Below, in pieces: positions 1 through 13,099 of a DNA stretch of 64,000 bases (positions are counted from its first letter, which is position 1; every line of letters starts with the position of its first letter). A program made the position numbers and the translations under genes. The notes below the pieces were generated by a model that was not told the origin of the DNA, did not search any database, and saw nothing but the letters and a program-made list of their open reading frames with translations. The DNA comes from Cinnamomum chago (lineage: Eukaryota > Streptophyta > Magnoliopsida > Laurales > Lauraceae): NCBI GenBank assembly GCA_038049695.1, contig CP142454.1, positions 15,508,501 through 15,572,500 of the forward strand, read 5' to 3'.

Positions 1-893
1 TGCATCTTGTGGAGACAACCCTAGGAGAGTTGTGTCAACTTGCTGCAATTTACAAGCCAAATTCCTCAGTTAAATGACAACTATTTAATACAACTAAAAG
101 GGTATAATGGCTACCCTAAAGACAAAATGCCCATAGATGCAATATAGGGAGATCTCATGGAATCTCAAACAGACAACCCTATAAAGGCTGTGTCAACTTG
201 CTGTAGTGTATGCCAATCAAAATTTCTCAGAAGATGACAACTATTTGATACAACCAGGAGGAATATAATAACTACTCGCCAACTTAAGGAAGAGAAACAT
301 AGTTTGATCAAACCATTTCTTTGGCCCAACAAGCTGTACTCATAGTCATAGGGACTATAGCTGTTGATCCAAACCATTCATAAGATGGGTACCCTATTGT
401 AATGGGAGATTGTCCCTTCAATGATATGATCTAAAACATCTTATCCATCCCTATTAACATGGAATATTGAATGTAATTACAATTTTCAAGCAACTAATTA
501 GATAGCCATAATCTCAGATAAAGTAGACATTATGGCATGGCTCATACAATGATGCCAACACCAAATGAATGGCATAGATCGCCAAAATATGGCCCAACCT
601 GAAAGACTACTGGTTGGGAAATTGCGCATCATTAAATTCGTCACTTGTGAAATGCTAGTGAGAATCTCCAGTCACTGGAAGTAGAAAGCCAATTCAAACC
701 AAGGAAACGCATACCATAGCTTGAAGGTCAGCACCCTTCGGTTTCTCAGAAAAATGGATGACACGACCCATCTTATCTATCTTCATTAATCCGCAATCAG
801 ATGCATGACTGCCAGATGAAAGAAGTTGGGCTGAGTTCCAAGAACCACAAGAGTTAAACTGTATACCTATATTTACACTTATAAAATGAAGAA

Positions 894-930
<37 letters not shown>

Positions 931-3900
931 TAGGACAAAAGAGTCCAGGTCCCCAATAAAATCTCTCATCCATAATGTTTACTAATAATACAGTAAGACA
1001 AAAGCCAATGGCACAGTGGAGGTGCTCACTATTGCAACTTTGAGGCTGTGGGTTCTAGTCATGTTACCAATAAAAAAAGCTAAAATAAAGCAATCTTTCA
1101 TCATGAATTTCCATTTCCAAAGGGTCACAACAGCAGCTAGCCTTAAAGAACTAGGATGTCAATGGAAAGATCAACCCAACAACTAGTGACAGACCCAGTT
1201 CAACTTTGATTTGGCTTCGGACAGCATTGAAAGCAAGTCGAGTAAGACTGTCCAGGCCCTGTGATCAAGTCACTGATGACCACACAGACCTGTGTACAAG
1301 AGCTACTATGTTGCATGATATGGAGAGATGGAGTTAAGACAGCATGATATCTTGCTCAAACTGATCTCACTCTGGGTTAGATTCGAATCACATATGGAAT
1401 CTGTCAATTTGAATCCTTGATCTACATAGAGGATCTTAGTAATAATCAGGCAGAAAACACTTTGAGTCTGACCCAACTCAGGTTTGGCCCATTTGCACCT
1501 CTATCCTAGTGGCAATCCTAGCATGACAGATTTGAGATTATAAAAGAAATATCATTTTGTTTACCTGCCATCCATAGGTTTGCATGAAACTGTAATATCA
1601 GCACCCGTGTCAATATGCTTCTGCAGAAACATTATATATCAATACAAAACCTTTCCAAGGTAAAAAAACCACTAGATGAGAAAGTGCAGAAGGGAATTCA
1701 CAACGGTTATTTACTTTCACACGGAAGACAGCACAAATGCACCCAAAATAACAGATTGAATATATTGAAAGAGCAACTACAGCTACTATATACCTGCACA
1801 AAGTCCATGTAATCCATTCGATAAAGATGATCACCTGACAAGATCAGAATATGCTCAATATTCCTATTTTTGTAATCCTGTACAAAGCAATTGAACTGGA
1901 TCAGACATAATTTGAAAAGTAATTCTAGAAGAGAAAGTTTGTGAAGTCCCTTATAAAGCTTCTTCAGGTAGATGTTATGTATTGGTTACACACCTCAAAG
2001 ACCCAGGTGAATTGTCGTACAGCATCTGCTGTGCCTTGGAACCACCGCTTGCCAGCCTCACCGGGTGTCTGAGTCGCCGCCAAGACCTGTGCATCAAGCG
2101 CAATTAACTACACATCGGAAATAAAGAAAGGAACATGTCCTAGAAAATGTCACAGAAGAAACATAAATTCCCCAAAGAAAACTAGATTTCATTTATCTAA
2201 TAAGCACCCATCACAGTGGCAATCCATTTTAGATAGAGAGATGATCTGTATGATTCTCAACCCATGAATATTTTCATCAGAAAATGAGTTACAAGGACAA
2301 AAGCACCATATAGGAGGCATTTAACCAAGAGTGGAACTCAAAGAACAGAGAAACAACACAAGCATATATGCATAAGAATTATGTTCACCCCAGGTTAGGC
2401 TAAAGCCAGCAAACTCATTATTGCTACTAAGCATGTGATAAAAGACCACCACTGTTGATTTGCATGATTTTTTCATCTCCTTCAATATAAAGTTAATCTC
2501 CAAGGATACTTTTCCCTATTTAATGCCAACTAAGTGCATTTTCGGAATCACTCTCAAAAGTTAATTTACTTGAAAATTGCTTTAATTTTTTTTATTCTTA
2601 ATGTTTCTTGGATTGCAAGAATTTCTGTCATTGTAATGTAGAGATTTTTTTTTTAATTAATAATGGAATAGTCTGTTTAAGGCTTGATGCTAGTGTTCAA
2701 AAATTTGATTTGATCCTTGTTCCTCAAAAAATAGAAAAAAAAAAGTAAAAAATCTCAAAATGACTTGCCCTTATTCAGCTGATTGAGCTCACCACAGAGG
2801 GCACTAGATCTACCAGAATCTTGGACTGGCTCCAGTTACTCTACTTGAATTCCTTCCAAGTCACCCAGGCTAGTTGTGATATTAGAACTATGCTTCATAG
2901 GTAGATTCCTGCTTCATTTTTGCAATGAAACATCCACTTTACTGTGCAATCAGTTAATAGAGAGAATTGGTTTTCTAGACTATTTTGGTCATTTTTTTGT
3001 TTCATGTTTAATGAAATTTCAGAGTTCGATCTCCTATTTTGTGAACCTCATCACTGCCTTGTTGCAAAAATGAACAGCCGGGTTGGTTAGTGCATTATCT
3101 ACCCTTCATTCCACAGTTAATTGTTCTTTCACTATAAGCCCCCTTGTCTTGGTTAGAATTAGAAAGCCCGATTCAGACATCAAACCTGGTGCATGTGTTG
3201 TTTCATTCTACCACTCCCACACATGAGATACTCCCACACATGAGATACACCAAATTCTTGTACCAGATCTAGGTATGTATTCTTCCTCATTGATCTCAAT
3301 GTACTAAGGAGGTTCCTCCATTACTCTGCAACCCTATACATGAGAACATCTTAGAAGCAAGGTGGTTGTTGGATTAGGAGCTGAGCACCTTTGAAGACAA
3401 ATGTGCCCACTTTGAATATGTTCAAAGGCTGGAATCAACCATCATAAATACTTCTGCCAATGTTCCACCGATAAAAACGAAGGTCAAGTTGTATGCCTAA
3501 AACTCAAGGTAATAAATCTAAGTATCTGAGAAGCAAAAAACTTTCTACATAGATAAGAGAAGACCTTCAAAGGGTAGATCCAAGTGCAAGAGTCATTAAG
3601 ACATCCATCCCCTCCACAATATTATCTATTCCTATAGAAGAAGTTGAATTTCCTGCAGTCCTGGGATTCTAAATCATCTAAAATGACAGGGATTTAAATG
3701 GGCCTCAAATTAGAAATTCATTATACTTTAAAGAGACATCTGAAATAAGATCAGAGACTGGTTTCCTGAAATTCATTTATTTCCAGTATTATACCTCCAC
3801 AAAACCATCTCCAAAGTTGACACCATTTCCAAAGCTATATGTACGAGCAATATGACGATTTAGGGAGGCAGAGTTGAATTGGGTCAGGATGAATATCTTA

Positions 3901-5918
3901 TTTATGCCACTATTGATGCAGTTGCTCATTGGAATATCAACAAGCCTATAACACCCACCGATTGGAACCTACACATAAAACAAATATGTGAGAATGCAAT
4001 ACAGTTCAACAACACAAGGTTGCAACAAAGGTATAAAAGCTAAATAAAACATGTATGCATCAGATGAGGGAAATTATCATATATTGAACATGATAGCACT
4101 TGAACCATAATTTTACCCAGAAAACTTACATAATTTCACCCACAACCAATCCATGAACACCATGATATAAATAAATAGAAAAGAAAAGAAAGGAAAGAAA
4201 GAAGAAGGAAAAAAAAAAAAGAACCTATCATCAAAGGTCTAAACTTCAGTGCAAAAGCACTTAAAAAAAAGTTCTGCCTTTAAGTTCATTACTATGATAG
4301 GAATTCATGACCATAACTTAGTACCAGCATCCAAAATAAGGTAGAAGACATGAGCTATGATGCCCAAATACAGATATGGATACAGGGAGCAGGTATAAGA
4401 CATTGTACTATTGGAAATCCAGGACACACAGGTATGCTATCCCATCCATAACGCGAATCCTCATATTCTATATTAAGGTTTTCAAGCAAAGTATGTTCTT
4501 TCTTCTTTAGAACATTTCTAAATTAATGAAATTACCACTGATTACATTCCTTTCCGACAATTTTTATGTTAAAGAGTAAGAAAACTGATAAAACTAGATG
4601 AAATAATGGATTCCGGGGTAGCAGGTATAAGACATTGAAATATTGGAAATCCAGGACACACAGGTATGCTATCCCATCCATAACGCGAATCTTCATATTC
4701 TATATTAAGGTTTTCAAGCAAAGTATCAACTTTCTTCTTTAGAACATTTCTAAATTAATGAAATTACCACTGATTACATTCCTTTCCGACAATTTTTATG
4801 TTAAAGAGTAAGAAAACTGATAAAACTAGATGAAATAATGGATTCCGGGGTAGCAGGATATGCAAAACCGCAAAACCTGTACCCAAGCAGTATCATGCAC
4901 TATTGATTGTCTGACACAATTACACTAAGTATGTAGAAGTATCAGGGAATCGTGGAACATGAAGCATAAGCCTCTCCCAACATACCTGTTTGATTAAAAC
5001 ACTACAAATTGAAACATGAATTTAAGAAAAAAGTAGAATAGTAAAATAGAGAAAATTGTGCATATTAAAATGTAATCAAAACAGTACCACATTTTAGTGA
5101 TTAATTCCTTAAGTCAGCTATCACAAGACCATAGCAATACATTCTTATCATAAGCAAAGCAAAATGACTAACTCTGCAAATTTGAAACTAATTTTGTGGA
5201 GTTCTTTTAATCCTTCTTTTCCATTAAATTTGAGTGGAGGCCAAAGAAAGATGGCATAAGACTAAGTCTTTCATTCTAAAGGTCAGAAATGGGTTGGAAA
5301 GGCCTTCCAAAGAAGATGAAATAAACAAAAAAAAATGTATACAAAAACAGAGGGGGTTTTCTCCATGAAAGATGGCAAGTTTCATGGCCAGGATATTTCA
5401 AAGTCGCATTTTCCCAATAGTTTTAAGACCTTTTGAAAGGGAATTAGGTCAAGCATTCGAAGGATTTCTCGAAGATTATGTAACAGTTTCATGGCAAGAG
5501 GGGTTAATAATCTGTTACATTCCATCTTAAGGGAATTATTACATATTGCATCCATCTTGAAGAGGGAAGGGACACAATGTAACAAGTTATTAACCAATCA
5601 GTTTGACCTCAAGATGCATAAAACTGTGGCAACTCCATGAGCTGAAGTAATAATGCATCCAATTACCTCTAACGCTCAGCCTTTTGTTAAGGAAGAAAAC
5701 TCATTGAAGGTTGAAGGAGTGCTCATTGATAATAAATGCATTTATTAAAGAAGTAGGAAAGGTATATGGAGAAAACAAATGATCAGATTGACTACTTGAT
5801 GCTCCTTGAGCAGAGCTTGAAGGTTTGGGTTTGGTAATGAATGGAGGACTTGGGTTCACAATTGCTTTTAACTTCAATGTCTTTTGGTGCATTTGTGCAT
5901 GAAAGTGTAAGTGTGTGA

Positions 5919-5981
<63 letters not shown>

Positions 5982-8031
5982 TTTTCCTTATCATTCCTCA
6001 TAAAAGCATAAATGCCACTTTTTTCTAAAGGTGTTGATCTCATCCACCTTAATGAAGGTTTTGGAGCCAGCAAGAATGCATCTTCAGTTTCCAGATAATC
6101 CTTTATGTGATGCCATTTTAGAACACATCTTCAATCCTAGAATCATTCTCCATTGCATTGAAGCTTGTTCAGATCTCAAGGCTAGTTTAAGTACTTAACT
6201 CCAGTTTGCTGCCTTGGGATGATGATAGTGAGCGGTGATTTTTTCAGGCATTTTGGGTACTTTGTTCACTAAAGAGCTTGACAAGAAAAAGAGTAAGTGG
6301 AGTTTCGTGGACACAAGCATGAAGCTCCATATGGTGATTTCTCAATAGTACATCAAATGCTCCAGTAGTAGTACTGAAGACAAAAGAGCTGTTTATTTAT
6401 TTATTTTATTTGTATTAAATTAAGATAGAAGAGATTGGTAGGATTTCGTAGGTTTTGATGGATATTCCACAAATTGTAATTTCTCCTTGATATAGTGAGA
6501 TTTCTACTTGCCAACTCTGCAATTGCTGTAACTCCTAGAGGTGATTGTTTTAATCTCTCTATATATTTTCCTATCACTTCTGCACAATCCTTGCTCAGAA
6601 TTCCAAGAGCCATAGGCTAGATTTATTCAGTAAAAATTTCCATTGGCATTTTCATGAGGGAAAGATTTATAATGGGTAGATATGGGGCTTCTCAGAATGG
6701 CTGGTGTTGCAAAGATGTTGCCAATCATAGGAAGAGAGGCTCAAGAAACAATACCAGATCTAATTCTTGTGGGATACGATGATAACATTTGATCCTGGGA
6801 GATAATATTGGGATGAGATGATAACATTTTATTCTAGGAGATTGTATGGATCAAGGATATCTGCCTTAAAAACGTGTTCCCTGAGTGGATCGGACGTACG
6901 CATTGAGAAGTGAGGTGGTTAGACGAAACAAACTATTGAACCAAGGTGAAACAACGGTAGAACTATCTGACTTCTCAATGAATTTCATCGAGATTTCCAA
7001 CTTCCTCATCTTGGTGAAAATGATAAAGATGTTGAACTTATAGGAATGCAAAATTAGATAGATCAGCAAAGATTCTAAACATTTTTCATGCAGAGATCAA
7101 CTCCTGTTACTTACAGCCGGCGTGGCTCTTGTGCTGGTGAGCGGAAAAAGGAGAGTCCCAGGACCTCCACCCAATATGATCGAAGCAATACTTTTCGGAT
7201 CTGCTAGATGCTTCCCAAACATTGGTGCCTGAAAGGTCTGAAACCAAAAACCCAAAGTTAAGAGAAAGCATATACTTCTGAAAAGATTACTCATTTTAAA
7301 TGAACAAACAAAAATCCAAACAAATCAGCTGACACTGCAGAGTCCAACTACTTGTTTAACTGCATCCCCAGCAGATCAATATTTGGCAAAACAGATTATA
7401 ACCAGTTCCACAGTGCAACTGAGCAATGAACATACAGGAAATAACATGAATGATAGTTGCATTCGTAGGAAATAAAATCTCAAGAAACACAGTATCCAAT
7501 ATATATAATGTCCTGCCACTTCCCTTCAACTTCACAGTGTAAGGGATAAGCATCCAATCTATGAATAATCGAACTGCCTGCGTTTTAAATTGGACAAAAT
7601 AGACTCATATTATCACATACTCATCTGAGTAAAAAAATTTATGCATCTTCTTCTCGACTTCCATTTATTGTCTTAAATACAAATCAGATGATGAAGAAAC
7701 GAGTACCATCTCTCTTTTCAGGGGAGCAAGAAAGGTAATAAAAATTGAAAAACAGTAATGGCTACATCTGATCATGGTAGTTTTCTTTGAGGAAATGAAA
7801 CCTTGGATGGCAATCACTTACCAAAGTCTCTTTGTTGACATCTGTAAGGATACAGACGGGATCACCAACTTTACCCATTCTAACCCCATTTCTCATACTC
7901 TTCCCCAGCTTAGTACCCCAGTTACAGCTTTTCATGCTCCCTCTCAGCCTCTCACCCCAAATTTCACTATCTCCATTGCCAATTTGCCCCAGATGGGCAC
8001 TTGCAGTTAAGGTGGCACTGCAAGAATCCAT
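1..8031 (-). CDS. APL: ADP-glucose pyrophosphorylase large subunit (5' half, eight exons)
   Basis: This is the large, mainly regulatory subunit of plastid glucose-1-phosphate adenylyltransferase, which makes ADP-glucose from ATP and glucose-1-phosphate for starch synthesis. I read the exons on the minus strand with GT-AG borders: 7822-8031, 7115-7237, 3795-3968, 1994-2086, 1794-1877, 1565-1620, 715-808, and 1-42 (cut by the window edge). They join in frame into 292 codons. Exon 1 (70 aa) is a poorly conserved, plastid-transit-like leader, and its first ATG opens MDSC as in relatives. Later landmarks are [13 protein letters not shown] (residues 92-104), [14 protein letters not shown] (115-128), [12 protein letters not shown] (184-195), [10 protein letters not shown] (214-223) and FSEKPKG (266-272). 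The [13 protein letters not shown] and NRHIARTY blocks fit the large subunit rather than the small one. The ending [13 protein letters not shown] shows the rest continues beyond base 1. The usual basic residue in GGGxGT(R/K)L is Leu99. Isoform assignment (APL3/APL4-like) is tentative. Confidence 0.95.
126..200 (-). pseudogene. Decayed tandem copy of AGPase exon 8
   Basis: In the intron between exon 7 and exon 8, an acceptor-like CTACAG is followed on the minus strand by [11 protein letters not shown], a TGA stop, then DSM and [10 protein letters not shown]. This aligns along its length with the start of true exon 8 ([14 protein letters not shown] at 1-42) and with the family sequence SPYIASMG that should follow it. 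Upstream intron sequence is duplicated too (for example GACAACTATTT near 77 and 235), giving a period of about 158 bp. The stop at the position of the Gln in SPQD makes it non-coding as it stands. Confidence 0.85.
895..926. repeat. (GA)n microsatellite
   Basis: About 15 GA units lie in AGPase intron 7, just upstream of exon 7 on the gene's own strand (read there as CT). Confidence 0.9.
4389..4852. repeat. 232-bp tandem duplication in AGPase intron 2
   Basis: Two head-to-tail copies, 4389-4620 and 4621-4852, both begin GCAGGTATAAGACATTG and end GGATTCCGGGGTA. They differ at only a few bases, so the duplication is recent. They are non-coding and lie inside the 3.1-kb second intron. Confidence 0.93.
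5911..5979. repeat. Compound (GT)n(GA)n microsatellite
   Basis: A GT run switches directly to a GA run of about 19 units within AGPase intron 2. Confidence 0.93.
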
Positions 8032-8758
8032 CAAAGTTCTAACCATAGATGCCTTTTCACCTCAAAGCCAGAGATCCACAACCCAAATCACAAAGCCTCA
8101 CAAAAACCTTCTAAAACCTCAGCAAGTTTTGACAAGAAAAAAGGGCCTGTACTTTGGGAATAGAATATTAGAACCCAAGACTCATAAAGTGTAGCCTGAA
8201 CTTTAGGATGAGAACTTTAGAACCCAAGTCCCAGAAAGTTAGGATCTTTGAACACAGATCAAGGGACAGTACATACAGGAAAAAAGAAATCCAACCCAAA
8301 TCACCAAGTTTCAAGTAGAACGTCCAAACCCCAAATCAGCAAAACCTGACAAAGTTAAAGACCTTCCACTCAACCCCCAAATACACACTCTATTCAGGAA
8401 AATTCTCAAATCCCAAACATCGCACAAACCCAAGACAAAATAACCAGAAGTACAAAGATCACCAGGATTCTCTTCAGCAAAAAAAAAATAAAAACACTAG
8501 TAACAGAAATTCCAAGAAACCCAGATCATAAATGTGAAAATAATAAACATGCAACATCATAAAGAGCTGGCTTATATGTCAAATGGGTATTTAAGAAAAG
8601 TGATTCCAGTGCTTTCAGATCAGTAAAAAGGGGTGTCTTGGAGAGGGAAATGCGTGATTATGATCATGAGGATGGTGGTTGGTTTATAGGCATGTGAGCA
8701 CTTCACGAGATGTCCCACATGCCCACGTCTCTCAATCTTTCCTTCTTTCTCTCTTTTT

Positions 8759-8768
8759 TCATATATAT
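8759..8768 (-). promoter_or_regulatory. Possible TATA element of the AGPase gene
   Basis: On the minus strand the run TATATATATG is followed by an A/G-rich stretch, about 730 bp upstream of the ATG. It could be the core promoter of a gene with a long leader, but similar AT runs are common here, so support is weak. Confidence 0.25.
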
Positions 8769-9539
8769 ACATATATTCTCTGCGATTGCTGATTTTCCAC
8801 CGCTCCTTGGTAGCAGGAACTTTGATTTTTATGCCGTTTGGGAGACAGGATAGAGACGAACGATGTGCAATATAATAGCATAGGATCAAAACAAAATAAG
8901 AACAGTTTGGATGTGCAATATAATAGCGAATAATCAAAACAATATAAGGACTGTTTGGATTCATTCTCACTCCCCATGAGTCACTTTCACTATTTCTTTA
9001 ATCAGACCTGACATGTGAGGAGCGCGAAGAAGGTTTCTGACCGTTGAGAAAATTGTAATGCTTCCTCACATATCAACGATTTGGTGGCTGCTTATTTTTC
9101 ATGATTTGTTGCGACACTTTTTCATGGAGAGATTCCTTTCTGTCATGAAGGAGAAATTCATGGTGTTTGAAAATCCTCTCGGTGTGGTCATGCAATAATA
9201 CAGAGAAAAATCATTCTTATTTTCCATGCAAACCAATGTCATTTGTTTGACATGAAGTATTTTCTCTTAGGAGGAAAAGGGAAAAAATGAAGTGATTTTT
9301 CTTGCTAGGGAGGTTTTTTGACTTCCTATTGGAAGATTAAGAAGGTAGGATTCCTCTCTACTATGGAAAACATAAATTTATAGAGCACAACGTATTCTTC
9401 CTACATAACAATCTCTAGCATCTTCCCTACTAGTATTAAGCGGTGGAGTGAAAATACAAAAAGACATGTTGCTGCTCCTCACCCAACCCTTCTTATTTTA
9501 AATGTAAAGTGATTGCACCACATAAATCCTAAATCTTAG

Positions 9540-9841
9540 CACATTTGGCAATTTACTAGTTAGTAAAAGTAAGGTAAAACCTTTATTTTTTTTTTACAAG
9601 TGATCACATCAAAAGTACATATTTTTAAAATTCTCTCTTTCTCTTTTTTTTTAAAGTAAAAAAGCAACCTCATTTTCTTTACTAAATGACAAAAACACAT
9701 ACTTTTTACACAAAAAGTAAAAAGGATTCTCTATCAATCCACAAAAGATAAAATATCATCATAACTCTCTTATATTTTATTATCTCTTAATTTGACGATT
9801 TACATCACTTTTACATTAATAATAAATTACCAAACAAGTAC
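9540..9841. mobile_element. AT-rich MITE, family B, copy 1
   Basis: The ends are imperfect inverted repeats: TTTGGCAATTTACTAGT at the left, and the reverse complement of AAATTACCAAACAAGTA at the right. The interior has the GTAAAAGTAAGG motif, a poly-T run, a CAACCTC block, and ATATTTTATTATCTCTTAATTTG. The same blocks recur in order at 10010-10300 and, inverted, at 61071-61373. No transposase is present, so it is non-autonomous. It lies about 0.8 kb upstream of the likely AGPase promoter. Confidence 0.7.
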
Positions 9842-10009
9842 GACTCTAAAATCTAAGCTTACCAAATTGATGGGGGTAAGCAAATGATAAAAGATGATGA
9901 CATGGACTTTAAAAACCCTAGAACTATAATTACTTATCAGCTATAGTTTGATGAAAATGGAAAAATCCAATGAAGCTGTAAATCTATATTTTTACATTAT
10001 TATCCCATT

Positions 10010-10300
10010 GGTACTCGTTTATCACTTTACTAAATTAGTAAAAGTAAAGTAAAGTCTTCATTTTTTTTAAATAAGGGGTAACATCAATAGCACTTTAATT
10101 CAAAATTACCTCCATTTAAAAATAAAAAAAACAACCTCCTCTATCCACTAAAGGACAAAAAAGCTTCACTTTTCCATATAAAAAGTAAAGAAATTACGTA
10201 TCAAATAATTAAAAATAAAATACCAGCATAACTAAATTATATTTTATTCTCTATCGATTTGATGCTTTACTATGTTATATTTTACATGTAAAGTTACAAA
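10010..10300. mobile_element. AT-rich MITE, family B, copy 2
   Basis: Second copy of the family, in the same orientation as the one at 9540. It shares GTAAAAGTAAAGTAAAG near the left end, CTATCCACTAAAGGACAAAAA in the middle and TATATTTTATTCTCTATCGA near the right end. Its borders are less clear than those of the other copies. Confidence 0.65.
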
Positions 10301-13090
10301 ACTGGGCCAAAGTTTAGTGGCACCGTCATCATTGAGCAGATATTTCATGAATTTACTAGGACGAATGGCCAAATAACACACTGAGGTTACAGATTCTTAT
10401 CTAAAATGATAAATAAATATATAAAAAAAACCATTCATCTCGTATTTATCTTATAGAAATGGTCCACTTGTATTAGATCCAAAAACACCTCACACAAATG
10501 ACAAATCATCCACCCATGAATTGGCTTTCTTCACCATTTACAATGTTCCAAGATCATTATCAACGGCTAAGACGAACCTTAATGAAAACTATACTTATAT
10601 CATAATTGCCCTAAACTGTAGGGACAAGACCGACACGAATTGAGAAATTTTTTGGCCCCATTGATTGTAGATTGGCATCATTCAAGTGGGCCCCACAAAA
10701 TGGGTCGCACGGTTCAAAATCAGCAAATTTTGTGGAGCCCTTCACACAATCGAGAAATAATTGAGGAAGCTTTGGTCATCAGATGAACCAGCGGCTTCAA
10801 AAAATTGCCCAAATCGCTTTCAGTCCCAAATCAGATGCGGACGGTTCCCTTTGAACGCTTGTGGCCAGATGGACGGCTGAGAATTCTCATTTCGATTTTC
10901 TAGTGCGGGGAGGCCACGTGGCCCCACGCGTCCATAATCTCTGTCGCAGCGTGGATTTTTCCCACACGTCGCGATACTCAATGCTTATGGTGGACCCCAC
11001 TCAGATTGTGGGTGCGATACGGACTGCACTTGGAAACTGTTCGGCGAAGAAGTTTTTAAGGGCCGTTGGTTTCCTCGCCGCGAGTTCTATACATCGGCAG
11101 CTCAGGTTCATGTCCCCGTCAATGGCTGTTTGGCTGGGCCCACCTACTTTCAAAGTTTCAATGGGCCTGAAAACACATAACCCTCGCCCATTGAATGTGT
11201 ACTAGCCTTAACCCTTAAATTGTAAAATTATTAGATTTGACCCACCCCAAAAATAGTGGGTTAGACCCAATGCATTGGTCTGATGGGTTTAGTTGGGGCA
11301 GTCCAAGGTCTAGGAAACATAGGACTAGCTGCTATAAACCTAGGACCAGATACCACAGTCAAACTAATTTGGCAAAATGTATTCCAAATTAATAGTATAC
11401 TAGCATTACAACGATTGCTAAGCACAGGCATGATTCATGTTGCTGGAGTCCCCGCTCCACCTTAGATACTTTTGGAATTCTTTTGATATATAATTAAAAA
11501 TAATAGTTGTGTGGTTTGACGGTTATGTTAGCTTTATTTAAATGGCAATAGGTCATGAGTTCAAATCTTTTATCTCTTAGCTTTTACATTTTTTAGCTAT
11601 TTACTAAGGCTCAATAAAAAAAAGTCAAATTTGAAGGAATATGGTCAAAATTGAATTCAAAATCCTCAGCTTTAATATATTATAACTAATTAAGTCAAAC
11701 CAAGCCCCTATTTAGGCCTAAACTGGGTGCATTCACAATAGATTAGATTGAGCTCATGTACTTGAAAGTGGACAAGCCTACCCTTGACAATTAAAGGGTG
11801 TCTGTTTGCAAGAGTTCCTATTGAAATTTCTTGATGCCGGTAGTGGTTCTTAGCATTGCATATCTTATTGATTTGTCAGCCTTCAAAACTCAGCCTTGTT
11901 AATTGTTAGATGGCATCTCCAACTTTTAGAATTCTCTAAGTTCTTGATATTTAGTTTTCAAAATGATGATAAGGGCCTCTTGAATTTTTGTGAGTCCTGC
12001 CAGAGGGCAAACTCTCTCTAATATGATCACAGATTCACAGGTGACCAGAATTCTCAAATATCCACTAAACAAACAGACCCTTCAGATAACTCTTGCCCCT
12101 AGATGTTGAGGACAACTAACTACAGAGAAGTGGAGTGTTGGCCAGGCTTCCATCTCTAACAAAAATGAAAACTTGGAGAATGTTCTCCCACAAGCAGGCC
12201 CCATATAATTGCAGTCTTATATGCCTTCTAATGAGTTGAGGGTGGGCAGTGCATTGCATGAAAAATGTCTCTTTTTGATTAAGAGTCAACAAAGAAAATG
12301 AGTCTCTTTTAGATTATGTTGCCTTTGATTTAATAGTCTTAAAGTTTAGTAACAATTTAACTGTAAATTTTTTTTTTAAATTCAATCTAATAATGGATAA
12401 AAAGATTTGATGAGAGTAAAATCGGGCCTGCAACCTATTCATGGACGGTTGAAACTATAAGAGGCCTACACTAATCGAAGGTCTTTACATATAGTGTTGC
12501 TCATGGAAGAACATTTCTCATGATAACTATCTTATCCAAATTGCTTCATCCACTCTCTCTGTGTGTGTGTGTGTGGTTGGGGGGGGGGGGGGGGGATGTG
12601 AGTTAAGAAGATCTAATCCATTTGGGGGGTGGGGCGGGCATGTGCAAATGGTTGTGAGTTAAGAATATCTAATCCATTTGGACCGGTCCTTTCAATTTCC
12701 AACTAATGGATTAAAAAGTCTCAAAAAGCGGCGAGAACTCTCCAGAAAACGGACGTGGAATCGAGGCCCACCATCCACCCGTCAGTTTCGAAAGAAATGC
12801 TGATGTGATGGTCGATCGTTCTCCACCGAACGCGTGCCAGCATCTGTACGTGCGAAATGCAGTCACGCGACTCCATAAATACTACTTAAAAATCTATTAA
12901 TTCTCTAATCCTTGTCTTTTAATGTCTACGTTACAACTGCAAACGTTTGTCGGCAGTTTGTCTGAGGAATTTGGGTACTATTGACTATTTTGGAGTGCTA
13001 CCAAAGATCTAGGTTAATACTTGGGCCAGATCCAAGCTTTTTCTGGGTTGGATCGGAATCTAGAACCGTATTTTTCTTCGTTATGCACCC
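10301..13090. other. Intergenic stretch without a recognised gene
   Basis: Short open frames at 10861-11205 (+) and 11283-11465 (+) have no recognisable domain, and a GC-richer patch lies at about 10860-11170. At 12551-12595 a CT/GT run leads into 17 consecutive G. Near 12598 and 12652 a 29-bp phrase (GTGAGTTAAGAA...ATCTAATCCATTTGG) occurs twice. I see nothing else I can name. Confidence 0.6.
12551..12595. repeat. (CT)n(GT)n run followed by a 17-G homopolymer
   Basis: CTCTCT passes into about seven GT units, then GGTT, then 17 G in a row. Such runs are prone to length error in sequencing. Confidence 0.9.
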
Positions 13091-13099
13091 AATACCATA

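Noticed and set aside
5701..6073. Frames with long Ser-Leu and Thr-His runs
   Set aside because: Translations of the (GT)n(GA)n microsatellite inside an AGPase intron.
7762..8194. Plus-strand Pro/Ser-rich frames of 78 and 120 aa
   Set aside because: They are shadows of AGPase exon 1 on the minus strand.
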